Shown one piece after another: positions 22,638 to 32,312 of a stretch of DNA of 51,729 nt (the first letter of the stretch is position 1; each line of letters opens with the position of its first letter). The stretch is from positions 1 to 51,729 of the forward strand of contig NZ_JAOXHJ010000006.1 in assembly GCF_025780055.1 (NCBI RefSeq), written 5' to 3'. The position numbers were made by a program, and so were the translations under genes. Under the pieces are notes generated by a model. That model was not told where the DNA came from and ran no database searches. It was given only the letters and a program-made list of their open reading frames with translations. This DNA comes from Ureaplasma zalophigenitalium (GTDB lineage: Bacteria; Bacillota_I; Bacilli_A; Mycoplasmatales; Mycoplasmoidaceae).

Positions 22638-23567
22638 ATGGCAAAAATTTATGATTGCATCATCATTGGAGCAGGTCCAGCTGGACTATCAGCTGCTGTT
22701 TATGGACAACGGAGTGGACTTGATTTATTGGTTATCGAAAAAACGATGCCAGGCGGAAAAATTATTTCTACAGCTACAATTGAAAACTATTTAGGTTTTG
22801 ATAAAATTGATGGGCCTGATTTAGCTTATAAAATGTATGAGCATGCTCAAAACATTAATGTTAATTTTGTTTTTGATGAAGTTTTAAATATTCGCAAAGT
22901 TGATGATTATGTGTGCGTAAAAACAGCTGAAGAAATTTACTGAGCAAAAACTATTTTAATAGCAACAGGAACAATTAATCGTCAATTAAATGTTCGAAAC
23001 GAGAAACATTTTTTCAATAAAGGTATTTCTTTTTGTGCAATTTGTGATGGGCCACTTTATAAAAACCGAAAAGTTGCTGTGGTTGGTTCAGGGCGCTCTG
23101 CAGTAGATGAAGCGTTATACTTATCAACTATTTGTAAACAAGTTTATTTAATATCTAATAAAAATGAATTTAAAGCCGAACAAAAAAATGTTGATCTATT
23201 GTATCAACACGAGAATATTAAAATATTTTATAATCATGATACATTAGGTTTTGACGGTAAAGAAATACTAGAATCAATAACACTTTTGGACCAAAAATCA
23301 GGTCAAAAAAAACAATTAGATATTGCTGCGTGCTTTATTTTCATCGGATTACTACCTACAAAAATTCAGGATAGCGATGAACTTTTATATGATCCAAACA
23401 ATAACTTTATTTTAGTAGATTCAAATTATATGTCAAAAATCCCGGGTATTTTTGCTGCGGGTGACATTATTAAAAAAAGTATACGTCAAATTGCTACAGC
23501 AGTATCTGATGGTGCTCAAGCTGTATTACACATTAGCGAGTACATAAACCAACATGAGTGAAAATAA
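22638..23567 (+). CDS. trxB: Thioredoxin reductase
   Basis: A 309-residue FAD/NADPH flavoenzyme that reduces thioredoxin. FAD-binding IIGAGPAGLSAAVYG is near the N terminus, the redox pair is Cys133-x-x-Cys136 in FCAICDGPLY, the NADPH-binding VVGSGRSAVDEALYL follows, and GIFAAGDI near the end closes the FAD site. The gene ends TGA AAA TAA: with TGA as Trp it has two more codons than under the standard code. whiA begins inside its last codons. No trxA is present in the window. Confidence 0.95.
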
Positions 23568-24528
23568 GGCATCTTTTAACTACATTGTGCGTGATGAAAT
23601 CATTTCGAACAAACACAGCATTAAAGATCTATCCGATATTATTTATGCGATTACGTTAAACTTTAATACACATTTGCAAGATACTTGAGTTTTTAATTTT
23701 CATAATCAATCAATTTTAGATTTTCTTGTAAATTCTATTGCAGATTTAAAAAATTCATTTCATAAGGAATTTGATGAAATGCAATATTCGCTAGGTTATA
23801 ATAAAAAAAACGAAGTTCAACAAGTGGTTATTTACCACGGCGTGGATAAATTAAGTAGTAAACTAAAATGAAATAAATTAAAAGTTAAAGATTTTGTTTT
23901 TGATGACTTAACTGACGAAAAAAATAAAAATCGCATTAAGGCGCAAAACTTTATCATTGGTGCTTTTTTAGGTTATGGTTATTTAAATGACCCTAGTAAA
24001 GTATCAAATTTACAAATCAGGGTTTATAATGATTTGTTTGCTGATATATTCTTAGCGGCGACAAAATCATTTGGTTTAGAGTTCAAATATTTGAAATCAA
24101 CAAAAAAAACGATCCTGTATTTAAAAAAACGCGAAGCTATTAGTGATTTTTTAAAAATTCTAAAAACTAATTTTAGTTATTTGCGTTTTGAAGATATTCG
24201 TGTAGTTAAAGATTATACAAATAATTTAACGCGACTTGAAAATATCAATCATTCCAACACACAAAAATTAGCAAAATTAGCTGGTGAATTAAAAGTAAAA
24301 ATCGATTATATTATGAGCAAACGACCTGTCAGGTTGGCCCAAGCTTCCCCGGCTTTTCAAAAATATTGTCAACTACGTCGTGATAATTTTGTTGGTTCAC
24401 TTAATGAAATAGTTGAGAAACTACAAGAGGATCATCACATAAGCATTAGTAAATCGGGTTTAAATCATTTTAATCGTAAAATTAAATTAATGTTTGATGA
24501 AATAGTATACGAAGAAGAGAATAAATAA
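23554..24528 (+). CDS. whiA: WhiA family DNA-binding protein
   Basis: A 324-residue protein with a LAGLIDADG-like N-terminal part, seen in FIIGAFLGYGYLNDPSKV, and a C-terminal WhiA helix-turn-helix: NLTRLENINHSNTQKLAKLA, the run of LxxxxQLRRDN, and SISKSGLNHFNRKIK. WhiA acts in transcription and cell division in Gram-positive bacteria; the role in mycoplasmas is not clear. It overlaps trxB by 14 bases in another frame. Last gene before a terminator. Confidence 0.88.
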
Positions 24529-24561
24529 AAAACAAAGTACTACGACCTACTTTGTTTTTTT
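24528..24561 (+). terminator. Bidirectional terminator between whiA and the psu operon
   Basis: A stem of ten or more base pairs (AAACAAAGTA with TACTTTGTTT) with T-run on the plus strand and A-run on the other, so it can also end transcription arriving from the minus-strand genes. Confidence 0.88.
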
Positions 24562-24567
24562 ATTCTG

Positions 24568-24849
24568 TTACAAAACGGAATTATATTTTTGATTTGATTT
24601 GAGAGATTGAAAAAAATTAAATTTTTCATTTAAATGTTGATTAAGAAAAGTATCAAATAAATTATACATTTTTAAAGCTCTTACCTTCGTGAGGCAATCA
24701 TTACAAAAGGAATAAGAAAGGAATCAAAGAACAAATTCCATTGGCAACATTGCTAAAATAATTTTGCTTATTAAAGCTAATTTTATTATAAAAAAATTTA
24801 CACGCCTCTGCTTTGTTTGAGCATTTTTATTTTTTAAAAATATCAGCAT
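24568..24849 (-). CDS. Small membrane protein downstream of psuG (hidden by TGA)
   Basis: A 93-residue minus-strand frame that is split by a TGA (Trp) and so escapes standard searches. The start is basic (KNKNAQTKQRR, residues 6-16), followed by a hydrophobic region of about 30 residues (about 19-50) and a hydrophilic tail with CNDCLTKVRALKMY. That is a plausible one- or two-pass membrane protein with the positive side inside. It starts 20 bases before the psuG stop codon in another frame and ends just before the shared terminator, filling an otherwise empty 260-base gap. No clear ribosome site; internal Met at residue 38 or 41 is another possible start. No family recognised. Confidence 0.5.
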
Positions 24850-25738
24850 ACGCACTTGCGATTTGTGCTGCTACAGTCGCATTATTATAAACTAAAGCGA
24901 TATTGGCTTCTAAGCTTTTATTTGCTGTTTTATTTGTAATTGCTTGTAGTAAAAATGGTGTAGTATCTTTGCCTACAATATTTTTGACTTGGCTTTCTAA
25001 TAAAGCGTCTTGAATAATTTGGTTAATGTAAGTAGCATCTAAACTTTGCGTCTTTGGGATAGGATTAGCTAAAATGATTCCCGAATTTTGTAATGCTCAT
25101 TTAGCTTTCATAACCTTAGCTACCTCTTGAACGCTGTTTACCTGATATGTGACATCATAATCAGAGGTGTCACAATAAAAAGCAGGTAACTTACTTGTTT
25201 GATATCCCAAGACTTCGACACCTTTCGTTTCTAAATATTCGAGAGTTAATGGTAAGTCTAATATTGATTTTGGGCCAGCGCAAACAACCAAGACAGAAGT
25301 TTTTGATAAAACTTCTAAATCATTAGATATATCAAAAGTTGTTTGTGCGTTTCGGTGAACACCACCAATGCCCCCTGTAGCAAAAACTTTAATACCAACT
25401 TTTTCACTAATTAAGGCTGTTGTAGCCACCGTAGTCGCGCCAGTTAGTTTATTGGCGATTACATACCCTAAATCCCGGCTACTTGTTTTATAAACTTCTT
25501 TATTGGTAGCTAAATAATGTAAGTCTACTTCACTTAAACCAACTTTAATTACTCCGTTAATAATGGCAATAGTAGCAGGGACGGCGTTGTTTTGACGAAC
25601 TATACTTTCACAAGTTTGAGCCATTTCGATATTTTGCGGGTATGGCATACCATGAGAGATAATCGTAGACTCTAAACTAACAACTGGTTGATTGTTAGCT
25701 AAGGCTTGTTTGATTTCTTCTAAGATTTCGATTTTCAT
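24827..25738 (-). CDS. psuG: Pseudouridine-5'-phosphate glycosidase
   Basis: A 303-residue enzyme that cleaves pseudouridine 5'-phosphate to uracil and ribose 5-phosphate. Conserved blocks: SLESTIISHGMPYPQN near residue 21 (catalytic Glu), ATGGIGGVHR near 120, and VVCAGPKSILDLPLTLEYLE near 150 with the catalytic Lys. The C-terminal third is read through one TGA as Trp, followed by ANPIP and NIALVYNNATVAAQIA, which match the family's end. Length is normal. It overlaps psuK by four bases, so it is coupled to it. Confidence 0.93.
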
Positions 25739-26625
25739 AATAATATCTCCTTATTTAAGTTTACTGGATTCAAATCTAAACTATTTGTTAAAGGGGAGTG
25801 TAAAGTGATTAACGAAGCACAACTACCACTGATTAATTGATCATAGGGATTAGCATTCTTCTGGAAGAATTTTGCATACAAATAACCTGCTAAAAAAGCG
25901 TCTCCGGCCCCCGAAACATTAACAACATTTGTTGGTTGCGACGAAATCTGAAAAACCCGATCTTTCAAAATAACTAACGAACCTTGTTTGCCTAAAGTAA
26001 TAATTACCTCTTGAATATTAAAAGATTGTACTTTGGCAATAATCTCTTGTAATGTTTGAACGTCAAAAAGTGTGGATGCTTCTAGAAAATTGGCTTTTAA
26101 AGATTGTACTTGTCCCAGAATAGGTTTTAATTTAACAATCTTATTGGCAGACACACCTTCGATATAAACATTTTTAAAACTATTTAAAATATATGATAAC
26201 GTTTCAGTGGTCATATTCATATCACAAACAACTAAACTATAATCGTCTGGATTTAAATTTAGAGATTTTAAATAACTAGCATCAATGTACTGCACGCATG
26301 ACATATCATTAAAAGCGACCATTAATTCCTTATTTTCATCAAAAACTGACAAATATGTATCAGTTGATTGATTGTAGCTTTTATAGATCGTGTTAACATT
26401 GATTGAACGCAAATAAGCAACAGCTTCTTGCCCTTTGGAATCATTACCAACATTAAAAACAAAATCAACATCAAAACCTAAACGAGCTAAATTTTCTACA
26501 ATATTCTTTGCTACACCCCCAAAAGTTTTATATATTTTACCTGGATTAGAGTCGCCGTAAATAATAGTTTTATTAGGGACTGCAATAATATCGACAGTGA
26601 CAGCACCAATGACTAATGTTTTCAT
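25735..26625 (-). CDS. psuK: PfkB family sugar kinase, probable pseudouridine kinase
   Basis: A 296-residue ribokinase-family kinase. It has the N-terminal VIGAVTVDII, the glycine pair region GGVAKNIVENLARLG, and the C-terminal signature VVNVSGAGDAFLAGYLYA with the catalytic Asp in GAGD. Alone this would be only a PfkB kinase; its four-base overlap with psuG makes pseudouridine kinase the likely activity, feeding pseudouridine 5'-phosphate to PsuG. AAAAAGGGG is found upstream of the start. A TATAAT-like -10 on the minus strand lies at 26648-26653. Confidence 0.85.
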   Translation of the reverse strand: MKTLVIGAVTVDIIAVPNKTIIYGDSNPGKIYKTFGGVAKNIVENLARLGFDVDFVFNVGNDSKGQEAVAYLRSINVNTIYKSYNQSTDTYLSVFDENKELMVAFNDMSCVQYIDASYLKSLNLNPDDYSLVVCDMNMTTETLSYILNSFKNVYIEGVSANKIVKLKPILGQVQSLKANFLEASTLFDVQTLQEIIAKVQSFNIQEVIITLGKQGSLVILKDRVFQISSQPTNVVNVSGAGDAFLAGYLYAKFFQKNANPYDQLISGSCASLITLHSPLTNSLDLNPVNLNKEILL

Positions 26626-26647
26626 TTTTTTTACCCCTTTTTCATTA

Positions 26648-26653
26648 ATTATA
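26648..26653 (-). promoter_or_regulatory. Predicted -10 element of psuK
   Basis: TATAAT on the minus strand, 22 bases before the psuK start codon. The spacing is short, so the transcript would have a short leader. Confidence 0.4.
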
Positions 26654-26709
26654 AAATAAAAATATTATTCTGTATATACAAGACGAAAAACGGATTAAAA
26701 TACCATAAA

Positions 26710-26755
26710 AAAAGGCAAAAAAATAAATATTTTTTGCTAAAAAAACGTGCCTTTT
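26710..26755 (+). promoter_or_regulatory. Nested inverted repeats upstream of nrdF
   Basis: An outer pair AAAAGGCA (26710-26717) and TGCCTTTT (26748-26755) encloses, and partly competes with, an inner hairpin (arms about 26715-26724 and 26729-26737). They lie between the divergent psuK and nrdF genes, just before the nrd -10 element. This could be an operator or the end of an upstream transcript. Confidence 0.4.
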
Positions 26756-26760
26756 GTTCT

Positions 26761-26766
26761 TATAAT
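26761..26766 (+). promoter_or_regulatory. Predicted -10 element of the nrd operon
   Basis: TATAAT 26 bases before the nrdF start, followed by AGGAGG at 26776-26781. A TTGCTA upstream is 21 bases away, too far for a good -35. Confidence 0.5.
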
Positions 26767-26791
26767 TATTTAACCAGGAGGTTTTTAAAAT

Positions 26792-27826
26792 ATGAGTTCA
26801 AAAAAACAAAAAAGAAAAAATAATTATTTTTATGAATCAGTATCACCCATTGAATATTACAAAAACGGATTCAAAGGGAGATTGCGTTCTGTTAATTGAA
26901 ACTGAATGAATGATGAAAAAGATTTAGAAGTTTGAAATCGGATCACGCAAAACTTCTGATTGCCAGAAAAAATTCCATTAGCGAGTGATATCCCTTCATG
27001 AAAAACACTAAATGAAGACTGACAACAGTTAATTACGCGAACATTTACAGGATTAACATTATTAGATACAATCCAAGCCACTGTGTGTGATGTGGAACAA
27101 ATTCGCAACTCTTTAACAGATCATGAACAAGTAATTTATGCTAACTTCGCATTCATGGTAGGGGTTCATGCCAGATCATATGGGTCTATTTTTTCCACAC
27201 TTTGTACAAGCGAACAAATAGAAGAAGCTCACGAATGAGTGATTAGTAACGATAAATTACAAGCTCGTGCCAAGGAATTAATTCCTTACTATATGAACGA
27301 GGATCCATTAAAGTCCAAAGTAGCCGCTGCTTTAATGCCCGGTTTTTTATTATATGGTGGCTTTTACTTACCTTTTTATTTAGCAGCGCGTCAAAAATTG
27401 CCGAACACAAGTGACATTATTCGCTTGATTTTACGTGATAAAGTTATTCATAACTATTATTCAGGCTACAAATATCAACGTAAACTAGAAAAGATGAGTG
27501 CTGAAAAACAAAAAGAAATGAAGGAATTTGTTTTTGATTTAATGTACCGTTTAATAGATTTAGAAAAAGATTACTTATACGATTTATATAAAGGTTTTGA
27601 TATCGCCGAAGACGCAGTTAAATTCTGTTTATATAATGCAGGTAAATTCTTGCAAAATTTAGGCTATGATTCACCTTTTACTGAAGAAGAAACAGCAGTT
27701 GCACCAGATGTATTTGCACAATTATCTGCGCGAGCAGATGAAAACCATGATTTTTTCTCAGGTAATGGATCAAGTTATGTTATGGGAGTTTCTGAAGAAA
27801 CCGAAGATGATGATTGGGATTTTTAA
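26792..27826 (+). CDS. nrdF: Ribonucleotide reductase small subunit, metal-free (class Ie, VPK) type
   Basis: A 344-residue R2 protein with the class Ib fold and the usual end (SYVMGVSEETEDDDWDF). The metal site is altered: Asp92, His126 and His220 are kept, but the three carboxylates are gone, with Val123 in FMVGVHARSY, Pro183 in LMPGFLLYGGF and Lys217 in RDKVIHNYY. The radical tyrosine is Tyr130. This is the VPK set reported for class Ie enzymes in mycoplasmas, where a DOPA radical replaces the metal-tyrosyl cofactor and NrdI is needed to make it. The start follows AGGAGG. TGA codons as Trp run through the first half. Followed by nrdI after two bases. Confidence 0.95.
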
Positions 27827-27828
27827 AT

Positions 27829-28293
27829 ATGAGTCACGAAGTATATAAATTAATAAACCACGAAGAGATTAAGAAACCAAGTGGCGAAATTTTAGTCGTT
27901 TATTTTTCGTCATATTCTAACAATACTCACCGTTTTGTTTTAAAAACTGGTTTACGGGCATTACGTATTCCTATTGATTTAGGCGAAGAGTTATTAGTGA
28001 ATGAGGATTACGTTCTTTTTTGTCCGACTTATTCAGGGGGCGGATCAGAAACGGATGGTGCTGTTCCAAAACAAGTTATTAAATTTTTAAATAATCGCCA
28101 AAATCGTGAACATTGTTATGGAGTAATTCCTAGCGGAAATACAAACTTCAATGACACTTATTGTTTAGCAGGACCGGTTATTTCACAAAAGTTAAATGTA
28201 CCAATTCTTTATCAATATGAATTATTAGGTACAAAATATGATGTAGAAAATGTTATTTCAATACTAAATAAATTCTGGGGGAAAGATGAATAA
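27829..28293 (+). CDS. nrdI: NrdI flavodoxin-like protein
   Basis: A 154-residue flavodoxin-like protein. The FMN site is visible in VVYFSSYSNNTHRFV, TYSGGGSETDGAVPKQVI, and SGNTNFNDTYCLAGPV. In class Ib enzymes NrdI supplies oxidant to the small subunit; in class Ie enzymes it is required for the tyrosine hydroxylation that yields DOPA. It sits between nrdF and nrdE, overlapping nrdE by eight bases. Confidence 0.94.
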   Translation: MSHEVYKLINHEEIKKPSGEILVVYFSSYSNNTHRFVLKTGLRALRIPIDLGEELLVNEDYVLFCPTYSGGGSETDGAVPKQVIKFLNNRQNREHCYGVIPSGNTNFNDTYCLAGPVISQKLNVPILYQYELLGTKYDVENVISILNKFWGKDE

Positions 28294-30454
28294 AGAAAAT
28301 AAAACTAATCGTTTAATTAATGATGATGAATATATTGCACATAATGCCTTAATCGGGATTAAATCATCTCAATTTAAAATTGATTTTCAACAAGATAAAA
28401 TTGCTGTGCAAAAATATATAGAAACACAAATCAAACCTCACACTAAAGTGTTTGAATCTAAAAAACAACGTCTAATGTGATTAATTAACAATGATTACTA
28501 TGATGTTGATGTTATAGACAAATACGATTTAGACACCATTGTTGAACTAGAAGAATTTGCTGATAGTTTCAATCATACATTCCCAAATTTTATGGGAGCT
28601 TTAAAATTCTATAGTACTTATTGCTTAAAAACCTTCGACCACCAAACCTTCTTAGAAAATTTTGCACAACGAATAGTTATGAATGCACTAGTATTAGCTA
28701 ATGGTGATGTAGGATTGGCTCGTGCTTTAATTCAAGATATCATCACATATAAATTTCAACCAGCAACACCAACTTTTTTAAATGCTGGTAAAAAACAACG
28801 TGGAGAATACGTTTCGTGTTATTTATTAAGAGTAGAAGATAACATGGAATCAATCGCGCGTGCTATTGCCACTAGCCTTCAATTATCCAAACGTGCAGGA
28901 GGGGTAGCTTTATGTTTAACTAATTTACGTGAAGCTGGGGCACCAATTAAACAACTAGCTAACAAATCATCAGGGGTAATTCCTGTTATGAAAATTTTGG
29001 AAGATAGTTTTTCTTATGCTAATCAATTAGGGCAACGACCTGGGGCAGGGGTTGTTTATTTAAATGTACACCACCCAGACGTATTAGCTTTTTTAGACAC
29101 TAAGAGAGAAAATGCAGATGAAAAAGTCCGAATAAAATCCCTATCATTGGGTTTAATTGTTCCCGATATTACATTTGAGTTAGCAAAAGCAAACAAACAA
29201 ATGGCTCTATTTTCACCTTATGATGTTCAACGTGAATATAACAAACCATTAAGTGATATATCAATTACTGAGGAATACGAAAATCTAGTTAACAATAAAA
29301 ATATTAAAAAATATTATATCGAAGCACGTAAATTATTCCAAACAATTTCTGAATTACACTTCGAAAGTGGTTACCCTTATCTTTTATTTGATGATACGGT
29401 GAACAACCGATCAGCATACCCAAACGAAAGAATAGTAATGAGTAACTTGTGTTCAGAAATTGCCCAACCTTCAAAAATGACTACCTTCAATGATGATTTA
29501 TCCATTGACGAGCTAGGAACAGATATTTCGTGTAATTTAGGTTCTTTAAATATCGCTAAAATGATGCAGTCTGGTGAAGATTTTGGTCATGTAGTCAAGC
29601 GAGCAATCCAAGCTTTAAACACTGTTTCGCGTGTTTGTAAATTAGATTGTGCTCCCACGATTCAATATAATAACGACATGAATCACGCTTTGGGTTTAGG
29701 AGCAATGAATATGCATGGTTTCTTGGCTACAAATGGGATTTACTACGATTCACAAGAAGCTTTAGATTTTACTAACATCTTCTTTTACACGGTAGCCTAT
29801 TATGCATTTAAAGCTAGCAACGAATTAGTTGACGAATTTGGACCGTGCGCCTCGTTTGCATCATCAAAATACGCTGATGGCTCGCAATTTGATAAATACA
29901 CACAAGTACCAGCGGATACTTTTGTCCCTAAAACAGAAAAAATCAAAGAAATTTTTACTAACAACCAAATTCATATTCCTACACAAGAAGAATGAAAAGT
30001 GTTAGTACAAAATATAAAAAATAAAGGTCTAGCTAATTCGCATTTATTGGCAATTGCGCCAACCGGTTCAATTTCTTATTTATCTTCATGTACACCAAGT
30101 CTACAACCAGTAGTTGCACCTGTAGAAGTACGTAAAGAAGGACAAGTTGGGCGGGTTTATGTTCCAGCTTACGAAATTAACAATGACAATTACCAATTCT
30201 ATGCTCAAGGAGCATACGAATTAGGGCCTAATCCAATTATTGATTTAGCAGCCGTTGCTCAAGAACACATCGATCAAGCGATTAGCTTAACATTGTTTAT
30301 GACCGATAAGGCAACTACACGTGATTTGAATAAAGCATACATTCGAGCATTTAGTAAAAAATGTGCTTCAATTTATTATGTACGTATAAGACAAGATGTG
30401 CTTGAGGGATCAGAAAATTATGATGATTATCAGTGCGAATCTTGCAAAATCTAA
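28286..30454 (+). CDS. nrdE: Ribonucleotide reductase large subunit, class Ib
   Basis: A 722-residue catalytic subunit that reduces ribonucleoside diphosphates. It lacks the N-terminal ATP cone, as class Ib should. Active-site pieces: GEYVSCYLLR (first Cys), NLCSEIAQP (radical region), CNLGSLNIA, and the C-terminal pair CESCKI. The frame runs through several TGA codons (28478, 29993) as Trp. Last gene of the nrdFIE operon, ending 12 bases before the terminator. The same gene order is found in M. genitalium (MG229-231). Confidence 0.95.
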
Positions 30455-30462
30455 GTTTTTTA

Positions 30463-30497
30463 GAATTATGGTAGCAAAAAGCTAACCATAATTTTTT
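30463..30497 (+). terminator. Terminator of the nrd operon
   Basis: Arms AATTATGGT and ACCATAATT with an inner AGC/GCT pair, an AAAAA loop and a T-run after it. Confidence 0.87.
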
Positions 30498-30515
30498 CTT
30501 ATAATGCTTTTTATT

Positions 30516-30521
30516 TATAAT
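30516..30521 (+). promoter_or_regulatory. Predicted -10 element for the membrane protein/channel/ligA group
   Basis: TATAAT 27 bases before the start at 30549; a second TATAAT is at 30500-30505 in the terminator tail. Confidence 0.45.
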
Positions 30522-30548
30522 ATATAGATGTATAAGGAATAAAAAAAG

Positions 30549-32300
30549 ATGTCAACTGTAAGAAATTCAATCGAATTAGAAATCGAAAAACTTTACAAAT
30601 CAATTCATAGTAAAGATAAAAAAGTCGTTGCCTTATATGGCGAAGTCGACGAAAAGGTGTACCAAATACTAAATGACATGATTATTTTAGCAGACCCACA
30701 ACTGCCTGAATGATCATCTATTTCGACCGCCAATGAGGAATGTTTGGTCGAAGACATTAAAGGTTTTTTGTTGGCCAACACTACTCTTGAAAATTTCAAG
30801 TATTCAAATAAAGATACTCGTTTAACTTTGTGGTGAAAGAAACGAAAAATTGCTAAAGTAGTACGTCAAATTGACGAAATTGATAACGCAGTTAACAAAA
30901 AAGAAGTTCAGTCTCGTTCACGTGTTTACTTTCTACCCATTATTACTACTTTTAGTACTATTGGAGCAACAATTGCTGTACCGTTAATTTCAATTGTTTT
31001 TTTACGAACAAGAGAAATTATTGAGGTTTGATCACGTGATGGTTTTATCGGGATTGTAACAGCCTTATTTACTTTAATTAGTGCCATTATTTTATCGAAC
31101 TTAATTTCGTTATTTAATAACCTAAGAGCTAATCGCCGTGATTTATTAATTTATAACATTGATAAAACATTAAATAATATTTACAAAAAATATTATTTTG
31201 ATGAACAGGCTGCAGGTGTAGAATACGACCCGAGCAGTATTTATGACAGGTTTATGCAATCGTCCAAGATGATTATTACAAAAAGGTATACCTTTTTTTA
31301 TGACACAATTGATCCAAATAGTACAAATTACACACGTCTTTTAAAATACTTTAAGACATTAAATTTATTCAATAACACAGTAATCTTTAACGCCTCATTC
31401 TTTAAATATTTAGATGAGCGCAAAGTTTTTCAAAACCAAATCCCAGAAGATAAACGGTTAATCATTCGCCTAGATAAATACAAAACAAAGGCAAGTTCAC
31501 GAAGAATTATGAATTTCTTGTCTTACCAATTATCAACAATCTCAAACTTAAATTTAAGAAAAATGACAACTATGTTTCATTATTTTGCAAATAGTATTTA
31601 TCGATTTATTGATTATTCAACAAATAATAAACAAATTTTATCCTTACTATTAGATGTTAAAGAATTTGCTCAACGCGACCCATCGAATACCTTGAGCAAA
31701 CTAGCTCAATTCTATTTTGTTGATTTTTTCCACTTGCTAATTTTAAAAGCCTTAGAACCGGTTGACTTTGAAGTAATGCTTTCAGATATTTTAATATACG
31801 GTCGCCCTCGAGAAGCTGTCCGGAATTCACGTTATTATTTACAACTAAAACTAGATGATATTTTGAACAGAAATGTTTCGCTATATAAAAACATTGGTTT
31901 TATTTTAAATATGAGTGATTACTTTATTGAAGATATGCATAAAAATGTTTTCGTTGATTTTGAAAGATATGGGGAAGATGCAGTCAACGCGACTTATGAT
32001 TTAAATGATCAACTGAAATCTTTACATAATCTGTTAGTTTTACGCAATTGCACTGAATTCGAATTAGATGATTCATTAGTTGATAAATATGATGCTGTTT
32101 ACAAAAATAACCAAGATGAAGATATTTTTGTAAAAGTCATTTGTCATAATAAAGAAATAACTTTTATTGATGAATTAGAACAATGCTTAGAACACGCATA
32201 TAACGACCAAATTGCTAATTTGATTATTGTGTGTTATGACAAGCATCTTTATTATCGATTCATCGATGGGGAATATGAAATAGTAAATGAAACAATTTAA
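30549..32300 (+). CDS. Membrane protein of unknown function
   Basis: A 583-residue protein with two membrane helices (about residues 125-147 and 166-190) separated by a short loop with charged residues, a helical soluble N-terminal domain of about 120 residues, and a soluble C-terminal domain of nearly 400 residues. Both soluble parts are likely cytoplasmic. No motif recognised. It stands 12 bases before a K+-channel-like gene in the same orientation, so a link to ion transport or its control is possible but not shown. Trp TGA codons occur at 30711, 30831 and 31029. Confidence 0.75.
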
Positions 32301-32312
32301 AAGGAAAAACAC

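Noticed and set aside
22638-23567. trxB as alkyl hydroperoxide reductase or FNR
   Set aside because: The CAIC redox pair and spacing to the NADPH site are those of thioredoxin reductase.
24563-24826. Possible small RNA (tmRNA, RNase P RNA, SRP RNA or tRNA) in the gap after whiA
   Set aside because: None of the conserved cores or a T-loop could be found; a minus-strand coding frame explains the stretch better.
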